A stretch of 64,000 bases of DNA, from contig NZ_JBFOHP010000002.1 in the NCBI RefSeq assembly GCF_040907265.1, positions 6,634,001 to 6,698,000 of the forward strand, written 5' to 3'. The stretch's first letter is position 1. Each line of letters begins with the position of its first letter. A model generated the notes under the pieces. The model was not told where the DNA came from and did not search any database. It saw only the letters and a list, made by a program, of their open reading frames with translations. The translations under genes were made by a program, and so were the position numbers. Source of the stretch: Streptomyces sclerotialus (lineage in GTDB: Bacteria > Actinomycetota > Actinomycetes > Streptomycetales > Streptomycetaceae). Shown here one piece after another: positions 9,115 to 18,822 of this stretch.

Positions 9115-9840
9115 ATGAGCGCATCGAGCCACGGTCCGACGGCATGGGAAGGCTTCTGGCGCGATGCGCCGGCAGGCGAGGGCGAGGTCTTCTGGGACGC
9201 GGCGCCGGCCCTGGCGGCCGCACGCCACCTCCCGCTCTTCGCCGACCACTTCGACCCGGCGCTGCCGGTGATCGATCTGGGGTGTGGGAACGGTACACAG
9301 ACCCGCTTTTTGGCCGAACGCTATCCGCGCGTGATCGGTGTTGACGTCTCGGCGTCCGCAATTGACCGGGCCCGTCGGGAGGATCCGGCGCAGGTGGCCG
9401 AATACCGCCAGGTGGACGCGGCGGACGCCGCACAGGTGCAGGCGCTGCACGAGGACGTGGGCGAGGCGAACGTCTACGTACGCGGCGTACTGCACCAGTG
9501 CGCACCCGAGGACCGGCCGCGCGTCGTCGCCGGCATCGCCCGTCTCCTCGGCAGACGCGGCCGGGTCTTCCTCGTGGAGCCCTCCGAGGCCGCGAAGGCG
9601 GTTTTGATGTCCCTGGTCCAGCGCCCGGACGGCCCGCCGCCCAAGGTACGCGCCATCTTCTCCCACGGCATCGCGCCCGCCGAGATGCCCGACGGTGCCG
9701 TACCGGACCTGCTGGCCGCACACGGCCTGGAGATGTCCGGCTCCGGCCGCCTCCCCCTGATCACCACCGAGACCGGCTCCGACGGCACCCCCGTCGAGGT
9801 CCCCACCAACTGGCTGCTGGCGGGGCCCCGGGAGGTGTGA
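9115..9840 (+). CDS. Class I SAM-dependent methyltransferase
   Basis: 241 residues from the ATG at 9115; TTG 9109 is an alternative two codons earlier. Motif I of the Rossmann fold, VIDLGCGNGTQTRFLAE, lies around residue 50, followed by the acidic strand-2 end VIGVDVSASAIDRA that binds the SAM ribose. The N-terminal MSASSHGPTAWEGFWRD and the rest suggest a small-molecule methyltransferase of unknown substrate. It is convergent with adenylate kinase, whose stop lies only 15 bases away. Confidence 0.8.
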   Translation: MSASSHGPTAWEGFWRDAPAGEGEVFWDAAPALAAARHLPLFADHFDPALPVIDLGCGNGTQTRFLAERYPRVIGVDVSASAIDRARREDPAQVAEYRQVDAADAAQVQALHEDVGEANVYVRGVLHQCAPEDRPRVVAGIARLLGRRGRVFLVEPSEAAKAVLMSLVQRPDGPPPKVRAIFSHGIAPAEMPDGAVPDLLAAHGLEMSGSGRLPLITTETGSDGTPVEVPTNWLLAGPREV

Positions 9841-9854
9841 GGGCGGTACCGGCT

Positions 9855-10415
9855 TCACGCACGGCCCGCGGCGGCGGCGACGGCGTTCCGTACCCGTTCG
9901 GCGATCTCCGCCACCGTGCCGTCGGCGTCGACCGTCAGGAGCAGGTCCGCGTACGTCGCGAGCAGCGGCGCGGTCTGCCTGCGGTACACCCGCAGCCGGT
10001 TGCGGATGACGTCCTCGGTGTCGTCGGGACGGCCGCGGCCGAGCAGGCGGTCCACCACGACCTCCTCGGCCACGGCGAATTCGAGTACGGCGGTCAGCGC
10101 GGTGCCGTCCGCGGCGAGGAGGTCCGCGAGCACGTCGGCCTGCCGGACGGTGCGCGGGTATCCGTCGAGCAGGAAACCGTCGCGGGCGTCCGGCTCGGCC
10201 AGCCGGCCGCGGACCATGTCGTCGGTCAGCTCGTCGGGGACGAGTTCGCCCGCGTCGAGGTAGCGGCGGGCGGCGCGGCCCAGCCGGGTGTCATCGGCCA
10301 GGTGTTGCCTGAACAGGTCGCCGGTGGAGAGGTGCGGCACGCCGAGCCGTTCGCTGAGCAGGGCGGCCTGGGTGCCTTTGCCCGCACCGGGCGGGCCCAC
10401 GAGGACGAAGCGCAT
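9855..10415 (-). CDS. adk: Adenylate kinase (short form), last gene of the mycofactocin-acs gene string
   Basis: 186 residues. Catalyses AMP + ATP to 2 ADP. The P-loop GPPGAGKGTQ is at residues 7-16, the AMP-binding helix has STGDLFR, the NMP segment FLLDGYPRTVRQAD is present, and the LID region is short (GRGRPDDTEDVIRNRLRVYRR), as in zinc-free short-type kinases. The ATG at 10415 is 45 bases after the acs stop on the same strand. This is unlikely to be the essential housekeeping copy, which in streptomycetes sits in the ribosomal protein cluster after secY. Beside an AMP-forming acetyl-CoA synthetase it probably removes the AMP product. Confidence 0.9.
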   Translation of the reverse strand: MRFVLVGPPGAGKGTQAALLSERLGVPHLSTGDLFRQHLADDTRLGRAARRYLDAGELVPDELTDDMVRGRLAEPDARDGFLLDGYPRTVRQADVLADLLAADGTALTAVLEFAVAEEVVVDRLLGRGRPDDTEDVIRNRLRVYRRQTAPLLATYADLLLTVDADGTVAEIAERVRNAVAAAAGRA

Positions 10416-10460
10416 GGGTGAGGGTGCCTTTCGGGGAGGGGCGGGCGGGGAGCGGACGCG

Positions 10461-12392
<1,932 letters not shown>

Positions 12393-12454
12393 GAGGGGGC
12401 CTCCGGGGGCGGGCGTCGGGACAGGTGATGCGCTCAGGCGAGCGGGGAGTGCGC

Positions 12455-14062
12455 TCAATGTGGCGCGGGGAGGTTGGCGGAAGGTTGGTGCGCGGGGCGC
12501 GCGGCCTGCCGTGACGGGGCTGACCGGCCACCGGCGGGGCGCCGGGCGGGCACGGTGGCGGCCCGTACGATGCGCGGCAGCAGCGGCCCCGCGGTCCGCC
12601 GGCGCAGCGCGCCGCGCCACACGCCCCAGCCGTACGCGAAGTCGTCCAGCCGCCGGACCGCCACGTGCGTCAGCGGATCCAGGCCCGAGGCGGCCCGCCG
12701 GTGGTCGAGCAGCCCCTCGGCCAGCGCGGCGGCGAGCAGTACCCGACGGGCCCGGCGACTCGCCGCGCCGGCCGCCAGCGCCAGCGGCCAGTGGTGCCGG
12801 GTCGCGCAGCGCAGCAGCTGTTCGGCGGTGCCGCGCAGCCCGGCGAGCGTGAGCAGCGCGGCAGCCCGTACCGGCGTGTCGGCGTCCGGCATCCGGCGGG
12901 CCAGCCGCGCCGCGGTCACCCCGGTCAGCGCCACCGCGGCGGCGGCCGGCAGCGGCCGCCCGCGCAGCAGCAGCGCGCAGGCGGCCACCGACCAGGGCGC
13001 GGCGTGCAGCGGCGGCACCTGCCCGGGGTGCCGCAGGGCCAGTTCGGCGGCACCGGTGCCGTACCCGGCGCGCTGCCCGAGCCAACCGCGCAGGCCGGTG
13101 CGGTGGTGGTGGCCCACGGTGGCGCCGGGTACGTACCGCAGCCGCCAGCCCGCCGCGTACAGCCGCATGCAGAGGTCCACGTCCTCGGCGACGCGGAGCC
13201 GGTGGTCGAAGCCGGCGCCGAGCGCGGCCCGCCGCACGACGAGCGTCGCGCTCGGCACGTACGCGAGCGCCGACAGCGGTACGACGGGTCCTTCCCGCGG
13301 GCCCATGTCCAGCGGCGACCTGACGGCTTCGTACCGGTCTAGGACGCCGCGCCGCACGCCGGGGCCCAGGGGCGCCGCGATGATGCGGGGCGCGGCGAGC
13401 GCCACAGCGGGGTCGGCGAACTGGGCCAGCAGCGGTGCCAGCCAGCCCGGTTCGGGCGCCACGTCGGAGTCGAGGAAGGCGAGGTACGGGGTGGTGGCGT
13501 GCCGCAGCCCGGTGTTGCGGGCCGCGGCGGGGCCGAGGTTGCGGGGGTGGCTCAGCAGGGTGGCGCCGTGCCGGGCCGCCGCGCGCGCCAGCGCCGCGGG
13601 CTCCCGCGACCCGTCGTCGACGACGACCACCGGCAGCCGGGCGGTCTGCGGGTCGGCCCGCAGCCGGGCCAGCAACCGGTCCACGAGGCCGGCCCGGCCG
13701 CGGGCGGGGACGACGACGGTGGTGTGCGCGTTCTCCGTACCGTTCTCCGGGCGCGCGGGTACGGCGCCGGCGGGCGGCCGCGGGTGCACCACGCCGGTGT
13801 CCAGCAGCCGCCGGGCGAGCGCCGCCGAGGTCGGGCCGGTCACGGTGAACCGGCCCCCGTCGAGCAGCCGCGCGGCCGTCGGCCCGAGCCGGAGCAGGCG
13901 GGGCGGCGCGCCGCCGAGCAGCAGCCGCCCGTCACGCGAGCGGTGCGCGTCGGCGGCGAGTTCGACGGCGAAGCCGACGGGCAGCCGGGTGTCCCAGGGA
14001 CCCGGCAGGGGGGTGGGGGCAGGCGTCTCGGCCGTCCTGGCCGTCCTGGCCGTGCTGGTCAT
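12455..14062 (-). CDS. mftF: Mycofactocin system glycosyltransferase MftF
   Basis: 535 residues. MftF adds beta-1,4-linked glucose units to (pre)mycofactocin. After an N-terminal extension of about 110 residues that recognises the cofactor, a GT-A family 2 domain follows: TTVVVPARGRAGLVDRLLARL near residue 115, VVVVDDGSREPAAL, NLGPAAARNTGLRH, and the metal motif YLAFLDSDVAPEPGWL. A later VAEDVDLCMRLYAAGWRLRYV carries the catalytic-base region. Hydrophobic helices follow in the C-terminal third. The start ATG overlaps the stop of the SDR gene by four bases (ATGA), showing translational coupling. The tail after residue 500 is low-complexity and arginine/proline-rich. Confidence 0.93.
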   Translation of the reverse strand: MTSTARTARTAETPAPTPLPGPWDTRLPVGFAVELAADAHRSRDGRLLLGGAPPRLLRLGPTAARLLDGGRFTVTGPTSAALARRLLDTGVVHPRPPAGAVPARPENGTENAHTTVVVPARGRAGLVDRLLARLRADPQTARLPVVVVDDGSREPAALARAAARHGATLLSHPRNLGPAAARNTGLRHATTPYLAFLDSDVAPEPGWLAPLLAQFADPAVALAAPRIIAAPLGPGVRRGVLDRYEAVRSPLDMGPREGPVVPLSALAYVPSATLVVRRAALGAGFDHRLRVAEDVDLCMRLYAAGWRLRYVPGATVGHHHRTGLRGWLGQRAGYGTGAAELALRHPGQVPPLHAAPWSVAACALLLRGRPLPAAAAVALTGVTAARLARRMPDADTPVRAAALLTLAGLRGTAEQLLRCATRHHWPLALAAGAASRRARRVLLAAALAEGLLDHRRAASGLDPLTHVAVRRLDDFAYGWGVWRGALRRRTAGPLLPRIVRAATVPARRPAGGRSAPSRQAARPAHQPSANLPAPH

Positions 14063-14850
14063 CCGTTGAAGCCTCCGTCCGCGTGCAGGACCGAGCCGGT
14101 GACGGCCCCGGCCTCGCGGGCGCAGGCCCACGCGACCACCGTGGCTATCTCTTCCGGCGCCAGCACCCGCCCGACCAGCTGGCTCCTGGCCAGGTCGGCG
14201 GTGTCGTCGAGGTGGTAGAGGTCGGCGGTGGCGCGCAGCATGGCGGTGTCGGTGGAGCCCGGGGAGACCGCGACCGCGTTGACGCCGGTGCCCTGGAGGT
14301 CGCAGGCGAGGCCGCGGACCAGGCCCAGCACGGCGTGCTTGGCAGCGCAGTAGCCGCCCAGGCCCCACAGGCCGCGGTGCGCGGCCGCCGAGGCGAGTGC
14401 CACGAACCGGCCGTGCCGGGGCTCGGGCCTGCGCAGCAGCGCGGGCACGGCGGCGCGCGCCAGATTCAGTACGCCGGTGACGTCCACGTCGAAGAGCGTC
14501 CGCCAGTCCGCTTCGGGCTGTTCCCAGACCGGGCCGCCGCCCAGGATGACCGCGGCCGCCGCCACCGCCGCGTCCAGCCCGCCGAACTCCCGCTCGGCCA
14601 GCTCGACGGCACGGCCGAGCGCGCCGGCGTCGCGCACGTCGGCCCGTACGGCGCGTACGTCGGTGAACTCGTCTTCCAGGGCGGCAAGTTGCTGAGGGTT
14701 CGCCAGGGGGTAGGGCACACCGGGGTCGTCCGCGCAGGCGTCGACCGCGACCACCGCCCAGCCCTCGCCCGCCAGTCGCCGTACGACCGCGGCGCCGATG
14801 CCCCGTGCGGCGCCGGTGACCACGGCCACCCGCCGTTCCGGCCGCGTCAT
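14059..14850 (-). CDS. Mycofactocin-coupled SDR family oxidoreductase
   Basis: 263 residues. Classical short-chain dehydrogenase: nucleotide loop VVTGAARGIGAAVVRRLAGEG at residues 9 to 29, catalytic serine in VALASAAAHRGLWGLGGYCAAKHA with Tyr-x-x-x-Lys as YCAAK, and a C-terminal TGSVLHADGGFNG. The insertion after the first beta-alpha-beta unit, typical of the mycofactocin-dependent subgroup, is thought to bury the NAD cofactor so that it is re-oxidised in place by mycofactocin instead of exchanging. It overlaps both neighbours by four bases, so it is made with mftE and mftF. Its substrate is unknown; carveol-type and other secondary alcohols are known for the family. Confidence 0.92.
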   Translation of the reverse strand: MTRPERRVAVVTGAARGIGAAVVRRLAGEGWAVVAVDACADDPGVPYPLANPQQLAALEDEFTDVRAVRADVRDAGALGRAVELAEREFGGLDAAVAAAAVILGGGPVWEQPEADWRTLFDVDVTGVLNLARAAVPALLRRPEPRHGRFVALASAAAHRGLWGLGGYCAAKHAVLGLVRGLACDLQGTGVNAVAVSPGSTDTAMLRATADLYHLDDTADLARSQLVGRVLAPEEIATVVAWACAREAGAVTGSVLHADGGFNG

Positions 14851-15611
14851 CGTGCTCCCTCCGGCACCGCGCCGGGCCGCTGTGCGCGCCGGGAACCCAG
14901 CCGGCCGCCCTCGTCCACCTGCCAGCCGCCCGCGTCCGCCGCCAGCCGCTCGGCCATCCCGGCGAGCAGCCGTTCCCCTTCCGACGCGTGCGCCCCGGCC
15001 GGGTCACCGAGTACGCCCGAGGGGCTGACCGCGCGGACGGAGCTCGCCCTCAGCCGCGGCAGCAGTTGGCCGAGGGGATCGGTGGCCCCGGCGACCGCGC
15101 GGCCGGTGCGTACCGCCTCCGGCCGCAGCCGCAGCATCATCGACGTCTCGGTGCGCCCGGCGTGCGCGTCGGAGCCCGGCGGTACGCACGGCCACCAGGC
15201 GGCGTCCCGGCCCTCGTACCGCAGCCGTGCCACCGCCCGGGACAGCGCCTCGACGTTGCCGCCGTGGCCGTTCACCAGCAGCAGCCGCCCGGCCCAGCGC
15301 AGCAGCGAGCGCCCGAGCTCCAGGACCAGCAGTTCCAGCGCGGCCTGCCCGAGGGAGACCGTGCCGGCGAACCCTTCGTGCTCGCCGCTCGCCCCGTACG
15401 GCTGGACCGGCGCGACCACCACGTCCACCGGGGCTGCCGCGGCCACGAGCCGCGCCGCGGACCGCTCGGCGACGGCGCCCGCCACCGCGGCGTCGGTGTC
15501 CAGCGGCAGGTGCGGGCCGTGCTGCTCGCAGGAGCCGAGGGGGAGGAGTACGAGGGGGCCGCGGTCCGTGAGGTCCGGCCAGGCCAGGCCGGCAAGGTGC
15601 GCGGCCGGCAT
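14847..15611 (-). CDS. mftE: Mycofactocin peptidase MftE (creatininase family)
   Basis: 254 residues. Creatininase-family metalloprotease that cleaves the modified MftA peptide to release the Val-Tyr-derived dipeptide (AHDP). Metal ligands are visible in LGSCEQHGPHLPLDTDAAVA near residue 28 and in LLLVNGHGGNVEALSRAV near residue 113. Its ATG at 15611 lies immediately after the mftD stop (one base between) and its stop overlaps the SDR start. Length and order agree with other mft loci. Confidence 0.95.
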   Translation of the reverse strand: MPAAHLAGLAWPDLTDRGPLVLLPLGSCEQHGPHLPLDTDAAVAGAVAERSAARLVAAAAPVDVVVAPVQPYGASGEHEGFAGTVSLGQAALELLVLELGRSLLRWAGRLLLVNGHGGNVEALSRAVARLRYEGRDAAWWPCVPPGSDAHAGRTETSMMLRLRPEAVRTGRAVAGATDPLGQLLPRLRASSVRAVSPSGVLGDPAGAHASEGERLLAGMAERLAADAGGWQVDEGGRLGSRRAQRPGAVPEGAR

Positions 15612-15612
15612 C

Positions 15613-16785
15613 TCAGACCGCGCCCAGGGTGCGGGTGAAGCCGGGCGGGACCACCACGTCGTCGCGGGTCAGCTCGTGGACGGACGAGCGGCCGAGGCCC
15701 AGCAGGGCGGAGTCGATGCCGCCGCGCAGGATGTCGAGCACGTTCTCCACCCCCGCCTGGCCGTTCGCGGCCAGGCCCCACAGGTAGGCGCGGCCGATCA
15801 TGACGGCCTTCGCGCCGAGCGCCAGCGCCTTGACCACGTCGCTGCCCCGGCGGACACCGCTGTCCAGCAGCACCTCGATCCGGTCGCCCACCGCGTCCGC
15901 GACGGCCGGCAGTACGCGGATCGGGGCCGGGGTGCCGTCGAGGTTGTTGCCGCCGTGGTTGGTCACCGAGATCGCGGTGACCCCGGCGTCCACCGCGCGC
16001 CGGGCATCGTCCACCCGGCAGACGCCCTTGAGCAGGAACGGCCCGTCCCACTGCTCGCGCAGCCAGCGCACGTCCTCCCACGAGGGCGGCGGGGTCTGCA
16101 TCCACTCGCCGTAGGCCCCGAAGAACGTGGGCGCGTCCTGCCCCGGCTCGCTGAGGTTGGGTGTCGTCAGGTCGGGCAGGCTGCGGGACCTGACGAAGTC
16201 ACGCAGCCAGCGCGGGCGCGCGAGCGCCTCCGGGGCGAACCGCGCCATCGCCTTGAGGTCCAGCCGCTCGGGAATCTTCGGGCTGCCCCAGTCCCGGCCG
16301 TGCGAGAAGGACCAGTCGAGCGTGACGATCAGCGCCTTGGCCCCGGCCTCGCGGGCGTGTGCCATCCGCCGGAGCATGGCGTCCCGGGTCCCCATCCAGT
16401 ACATCTGGAAGAACGTCCGCGGGTTGGCCGCGACGACGTCCTCCAGCGGCTTGCTGGCGAAGGAGCTCAGGCCCATCGCCGTGCCGCGGGCCGCGGCCGC
16501 GCGGGCCACGGCCACCTCGCCGTCGGGGTGCACCGCCTGCACACCGGTCGGGGAGATGATCACCGGCAGCGCCAGCTGCTCGCCCAGGACCGTCGTCGCC
16601 ATCTCCCGCTTGGCCGACAGCCCGGCGACGTGCGGGGCGAACCCGAGCTGCGCGAAGGCCGCGGTGTTGTCGTCGTAGGAGACGCCCTTCTCGGAACCGG
16701 CGAGCAACGCGCTGTAGACGGATTTCGGCAGCCGCTTCCTGGCCCTGCGCTGGGCCTCCGCCACCGTCTCGAACCAACCGCTCAT
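15613..16785 (-). CDS. mftD: Pre-mycofactocin synthase MftD (FMN-dependent)
   Basis: 390 residues. Member of the L-lactate dehydrogenase/glycolate oxidase FMN family that deaminates AHDP to pre-mycofactocin, creating the redox-active alpha-keto lactam. The TIM barrel is complete: substrate/FMN segment VIISPTGVQAVHPDGE near residue 95, ISVTNHGGNNLDGTPAPI containing the catalytic histidine region, then LLDSGVRRGSDVVKALALGA and the FMN phosphate loop MIGRAYLWGL. The mftC stop lies 61 bases upstream and mftE follows one base after the stop. Confidence 0.96.
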   Translation of the reverse strand: MSGWFETVAEAQRRARKRLPKSVYSALLAGSEKGVSYDDNTAAFAQLGFAPHVAGLSAKREMATTVLGEQLALPVIISPTGVQAVHPDGEVAVARAAAARGTAMGLSSFASKPLEDVVAANPRTFFQMYWMGTRDAMLRRMAHAREAGAKALIVTLDWSFSHGRDWGSPKIPERLDLKAMARFAPEALARPRWLRDFVRSRSLPDLTTPNLSEPGQDAPTFFGAYGEWMQTPPPSWEDVRWLREQWDGPFLLKGVCRVDDARRAVDAGVTAISVTNHGGNNLDGTPAPIRVLPAVADAVGDRIEVLLDSGVRRGSDVVKALALGAKAVMIGRAYLWGLAANGQAGVENVLDILRGGIDSALLGLGRSSVHELTRDDVVVPPGFTRTLGAV

Positions 16786-16846
16786 GGTCTTCTCTCTTTC
16801 GTCGTCTCTGTTCGGTGTCCGGTCGCGCGACGTGGCGACTGCTCAC

Positions 16847-18085
16847 TCACCGCGGGTCCACGTCGAAGAGCGGGCTGGTGTCGCACGGCTTGGCCGGGAC
16901 GCGTACGGACGGCATGCCCAGGGACACCGGGCGCGGCGTGGGGCTCGTACGGTGCGAGTGGTCCTTGCCCTGCGGCGGCAGCGCCTGCCGGTCGACGGCG
17001 GCCAGCGCGGCGGTGCCGTGGCCCTTGACGCACTCCGGGTCCGGGCCGTCCAGCGGCAGCCCGGTGAAGAACTTCGCGGCCATGCAGCCGCCCTGGCAGA
17101 CGTCGAACGCCGAACAGGACGTGCACGCGCCGGCGGCCTGCTCGCCGCGCAGCCGCGCGAAGAGCGCCGAGGAACGCCACACCTCGTCGAAGCCGCCGGG
17201 CGAGCGGACGTTCCCCGCCTTGAAGGCGTCGTGGAGGGCGAACGGGCAGGCGTACACGTCGCCCACCGGGTCGATCAGGCAGACCACCCGCCCGGCGCCG
17301 CACAGGTTCAGGCCGGGTATCGGCGTCGAGCCGAGCGCGTTGAGGTGGAAGAAGGAGTCGCCGGTCAGCACCTTCTCGCCGTTGGCGACCAGCCACCGGT
17401 ACAGCTCGCGCTGCTGCGCGTCCGTGGGGTGCAGCTCGTCCCACACGTCAGCGCCGCGGCCCGAGGGGCGCAGCCGGGTGAGGCGGAGCTGCGCCCCGAA
17501 CCGGTCGGCGAGGGCGGCGAAGGCGTCGAGCTGCGGGATGTTCTGACGGGTCATCACCACCGAGATCTTGAAGTCGGCGAAGCCGGCCGCCGCCAGGTTC
17601 TCCATCGCGCGCAGCGCCATGTCGTACGAACCGGGCCCGCGTACCGCGTCGTTGACCTCGCGGGTCGCACCGTCCAGGGAGATCTGGACGTCGACGTAGT
17701 CGGTGGCGGCCAGCCGCGCGGCGCGCTCCGGGGTGAGCCGCAGCCCGTTGGTGGAGAACTTCACGCCCACCTGGTGTGCGATCGCGTAGTCCAGCAGTTC
17801 CCAGAAGTCCGGGCGTACGGTCGGCTCGCCGCCGCCGACGTTCACGTAGAACACCTGCATCCGCTGCAGTTCCCGGATCACCGACTTGATCTCGTCGGTG
17901 GTCAGCTCCATCGGGTCCCGCCGGCCCGAGGAGGACAGGCAGTGGGCGCAGGACAGGTTGCACGCGTAGGTCCACTCCCAGGTCAGGCAGATCGGGGCGT
18001 GCAGGCCGCCCTTGAACTGCTCGACCAGGGCCGGGACCGGCCCGTCGTGCGGGGCTTCGGGCGGGGCTTCGTAGAGGGTGGTCAT
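16847..18085 (-). CDS. mftC: Mycofactocin radical SAM maturase MftC
   Basis: 412 residues from ATG 18085; GTG 18088 is one codon longer. Radical SAM/SPASM enzyme that oxidatively decarboxylates the C-terminal tyrosine of MftA and cross-links it to the preceding valine. The 4Fe-4S cysteines are C42, C46 and C49 (YACNLSCAHC), and the SAM-binding GGE is in FYVNVGGGEPTVRPDFWEL. The SPASM region carries further cysteines: LCGAGRVVCLIDPVGDVYAC and CTSCSAFDVCQGGCMA near residues 285-350. A GGAG ribosome site nine bases upstream lies in a stretch of 11-bp repeats. Confidence 0.96.
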   Translation of the reverse strand: MTTLYEAPPEAPHDGPVPALVEQFKGGLHAPICLTWEWTYACNLSCAHCLSSSGRRDPMELTTDEIKSVIRELQRMQVFYVNVGGGEPTVRPDFWELLDYAIAHQVGVKFSTNGLRLTPERAARLAATDYVDVQISLDGATREVNDAVRGPGSYDMALRAMENLAAAGFADFKISVVMTRQNIPQLDAFAALADRFGAQLRLTRLRPSGRGADVWDELHPTDAQQRELYRWLVANGEKVLTGDSFFHLNALGSTPIPGLNLCGAGRVVCLIDPVGDVYACPFALHDAFKAGNVRSPGGFDEVWRSSALFARLRGEQAAGACTSCSAFDVCQGGCMAAKFFTGLPLDGPDPECVKGHGTAALAAVDRQALPPQGKDHSHRTSPTPRPVSLGMPSVRVPAKPCDTSPLFDVDPR

Positions 18086-18096
18086 CACCGGACTCC

Positions 18097-18129
18097 TCTT
18101 CCGCTTCTCTTCCGCTTCTCTTCCGCATC
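18097..18129. repeat. Three tandem 11-bp repeats in the mftB-mftC gap
   Basis: tcttccgcttc occurs at 18097-18107 and 18108-18118, then once more with one change (tcttccgcatc) at 18119-18129. On the coding strand these are purine-rich GAAGCGGAAGA units just upstream of the mftC ribosome site, and they might act as extra ribosome-binding or standby sites. The next few bases also contain ttctgcttctcgtccgcatc, a further decayed copy. Confidence 0.7.
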
Positions 18130-18150
18130 AGGTTCTGCTTCTCGTCCGCA

Positions 18151-18426
18151 TCACTGCGGGATGATCATGTCCGCGGCGGCCAGCGAGGCGAGGGCGCGCA
18201 GGAAGGCGGTGCGCCGCTGCCCGGGGACGCGGTCCAGCGCCTCGGTCACGCTGGGGTGCCGGTCGAGCCCGGTGACGAGCTCGACGAGTTCGGGTGCCTT
18301 CAGGAAGGACAGCCGCCGGTTGCCGAAGTGGTACGCCAGCGCCCCGAACGGCTCGGGGCGCAGTGCGACACTCGGGTTGAGCCGGTAGGGCCGTCCGGCG
18401 TCGAAGGGGCCACAGGGGGAGGGCAC
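18151..18426 (-). CDS. mftB: Mycofactocin peptide chaperone MftB
   Basis: 91 residues, GTG start nine bases after the mftA stop. RiPP recognition element (PqqD-like winged helix) that binds the MftA leader and delivers it to MftC. Visible features are YRLNPSVALRPEPFGALAYH, then NRRLSFLKAPELVELVTGLD, and a C-terminal helical part ending in IIPQ. The matching length and position between mftA and mftC make the assignment secure. Confidence 0.93.
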   Translation of the reverse strand: MPSPCGPFDAGRPYRLNPSVALRPEPFGALAYHFGNRRLSFLKAPELVELVTGLDRHPSVTEALDRVPGQRRTAFLRALASLAAADMIIPQ

Positions 18427-18435
18427 GGCGGTGGC

Positions 18436-18567
18436 CTAGTAGACGCCGCACATGCCGTCGATGGAGACCTCCTCGACGAGGACCTCTTCGACGATGCCGT
18501 CCTCCGCTGCGGTGGCGGGCCGGTCGGCGGCGGTGGCGGGCTCGGTGGTACGGGCGTCCTCGTACAT
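18436..18567 (-). CDS. mftA: Mycofactocin precursor peptide MftA
   Basis: 43 residues. The ribosomal precursor of the redox cofactor mycofactocin. It has an acidic leader, then VEEVLVEEVSIDGMCGVY; the C-terminal IDGMCGVY is the invariant core and the final Val-Tyr becomes the cofactor skeleton. The ATG at 18567 has a GAGAGGA ribosome site eight bases upstream. The frame remains open far upstream, antisense to the dehydrogenase, but that is a shadow. First gene of the minus-strand operon, divergent from the methanol dehydrogenase gene. Confidence 0.96.
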   Translation of the reverse strand: MYEDARTTEPATAADRPATAAEDGIVEEVLVEEVSIDGMCGVY

Positions 18568-18668
18568 CTCAAGTCCTCTCTGGACGGGTGAGTGGGGGAG
18601 CCGTCGGGCTCCTGGAACGACGCTAGGGCGGCGGCCCGTCCCGTCTCGCCGTGCCTTCGGCCGCCGTC

Positions 18669-18690
18669 GCCCCCTCCGATCGGACGGGGC
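18669..18690. promoter_or_regulatory. Palindrome with TCCGATCGGAC core, candidate shared operator
   Basis: Perfect 10-bp core tccgatcgga, extended to 22 bp with one mismatched pair. It lies about 102 bases from mftA and 132 bases from the dehydrogenase start. The same core, TCCGGTCGGAC, occurs at 27376-27393 between the second alcohol dehydrogenase and its divergent regulator. Confidence 0.45.
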
Positions 18691-18745
18691 CCGTGCCCTG
18701 CGTCCGTGCCGTCCGGGCGTCCGGCCGACCGGGATCGCTCCCGCA

Positions 18746-18767
18746 CCGCTTCCGGGGCGGGAAGCGG
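18746..18767. promoter_or_regulatory. Inverted repeat ccgcttcc-N6-ggaagcgg
   Basis: Perfect 8-bp arms with a six-base spacer, just before a tacgtt -10-like element and 55 bases before the dehydrogenase start. Position suits an activator or repressor site, for example for the MnoR-like response regulator encoded at 23876-24586; this link is inference. Confidence 0.4.
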
Positions 18768-18822
18768 GCCCCCTACGTTCGGCCCGTCCGAGCTCCCCAC
18801 CGCGGAGAGGAAACGTGTCCCG

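Larger units (their letters stand above)
18568..18822. promoter_or_regulatory. Divergent control region between mftA and the NDMA-dependent dehydrogenase gene
   Basis: A 255-base gap that must hold promoters in both directions. It contains a 22-bp near-perfect palindrome centred on TCCGATCGGA (18669-18690) and an inverted repeat, ccgcttcc/ggaagcgg, at 18746-18767, followed by tacgtt at 18774-18779, which fits TANNNT as a -10 element for the dehydrogenase gene. Confidence 0.55.

Noticed and set aside
9855..10415. Housekeeping adenylate kinase locus
   Set aside because: No secY, map, infA or ribosomal protein genes are nearby. The gene lies behind acs, so it is treated as a pathway-linked copy.
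14083..17028. 981-codon plus-strand open frame across mftD, mftE and SDR genes
   Set aside because: Antisense shadow of well-recognised mycofactocin genes on the minus strand.
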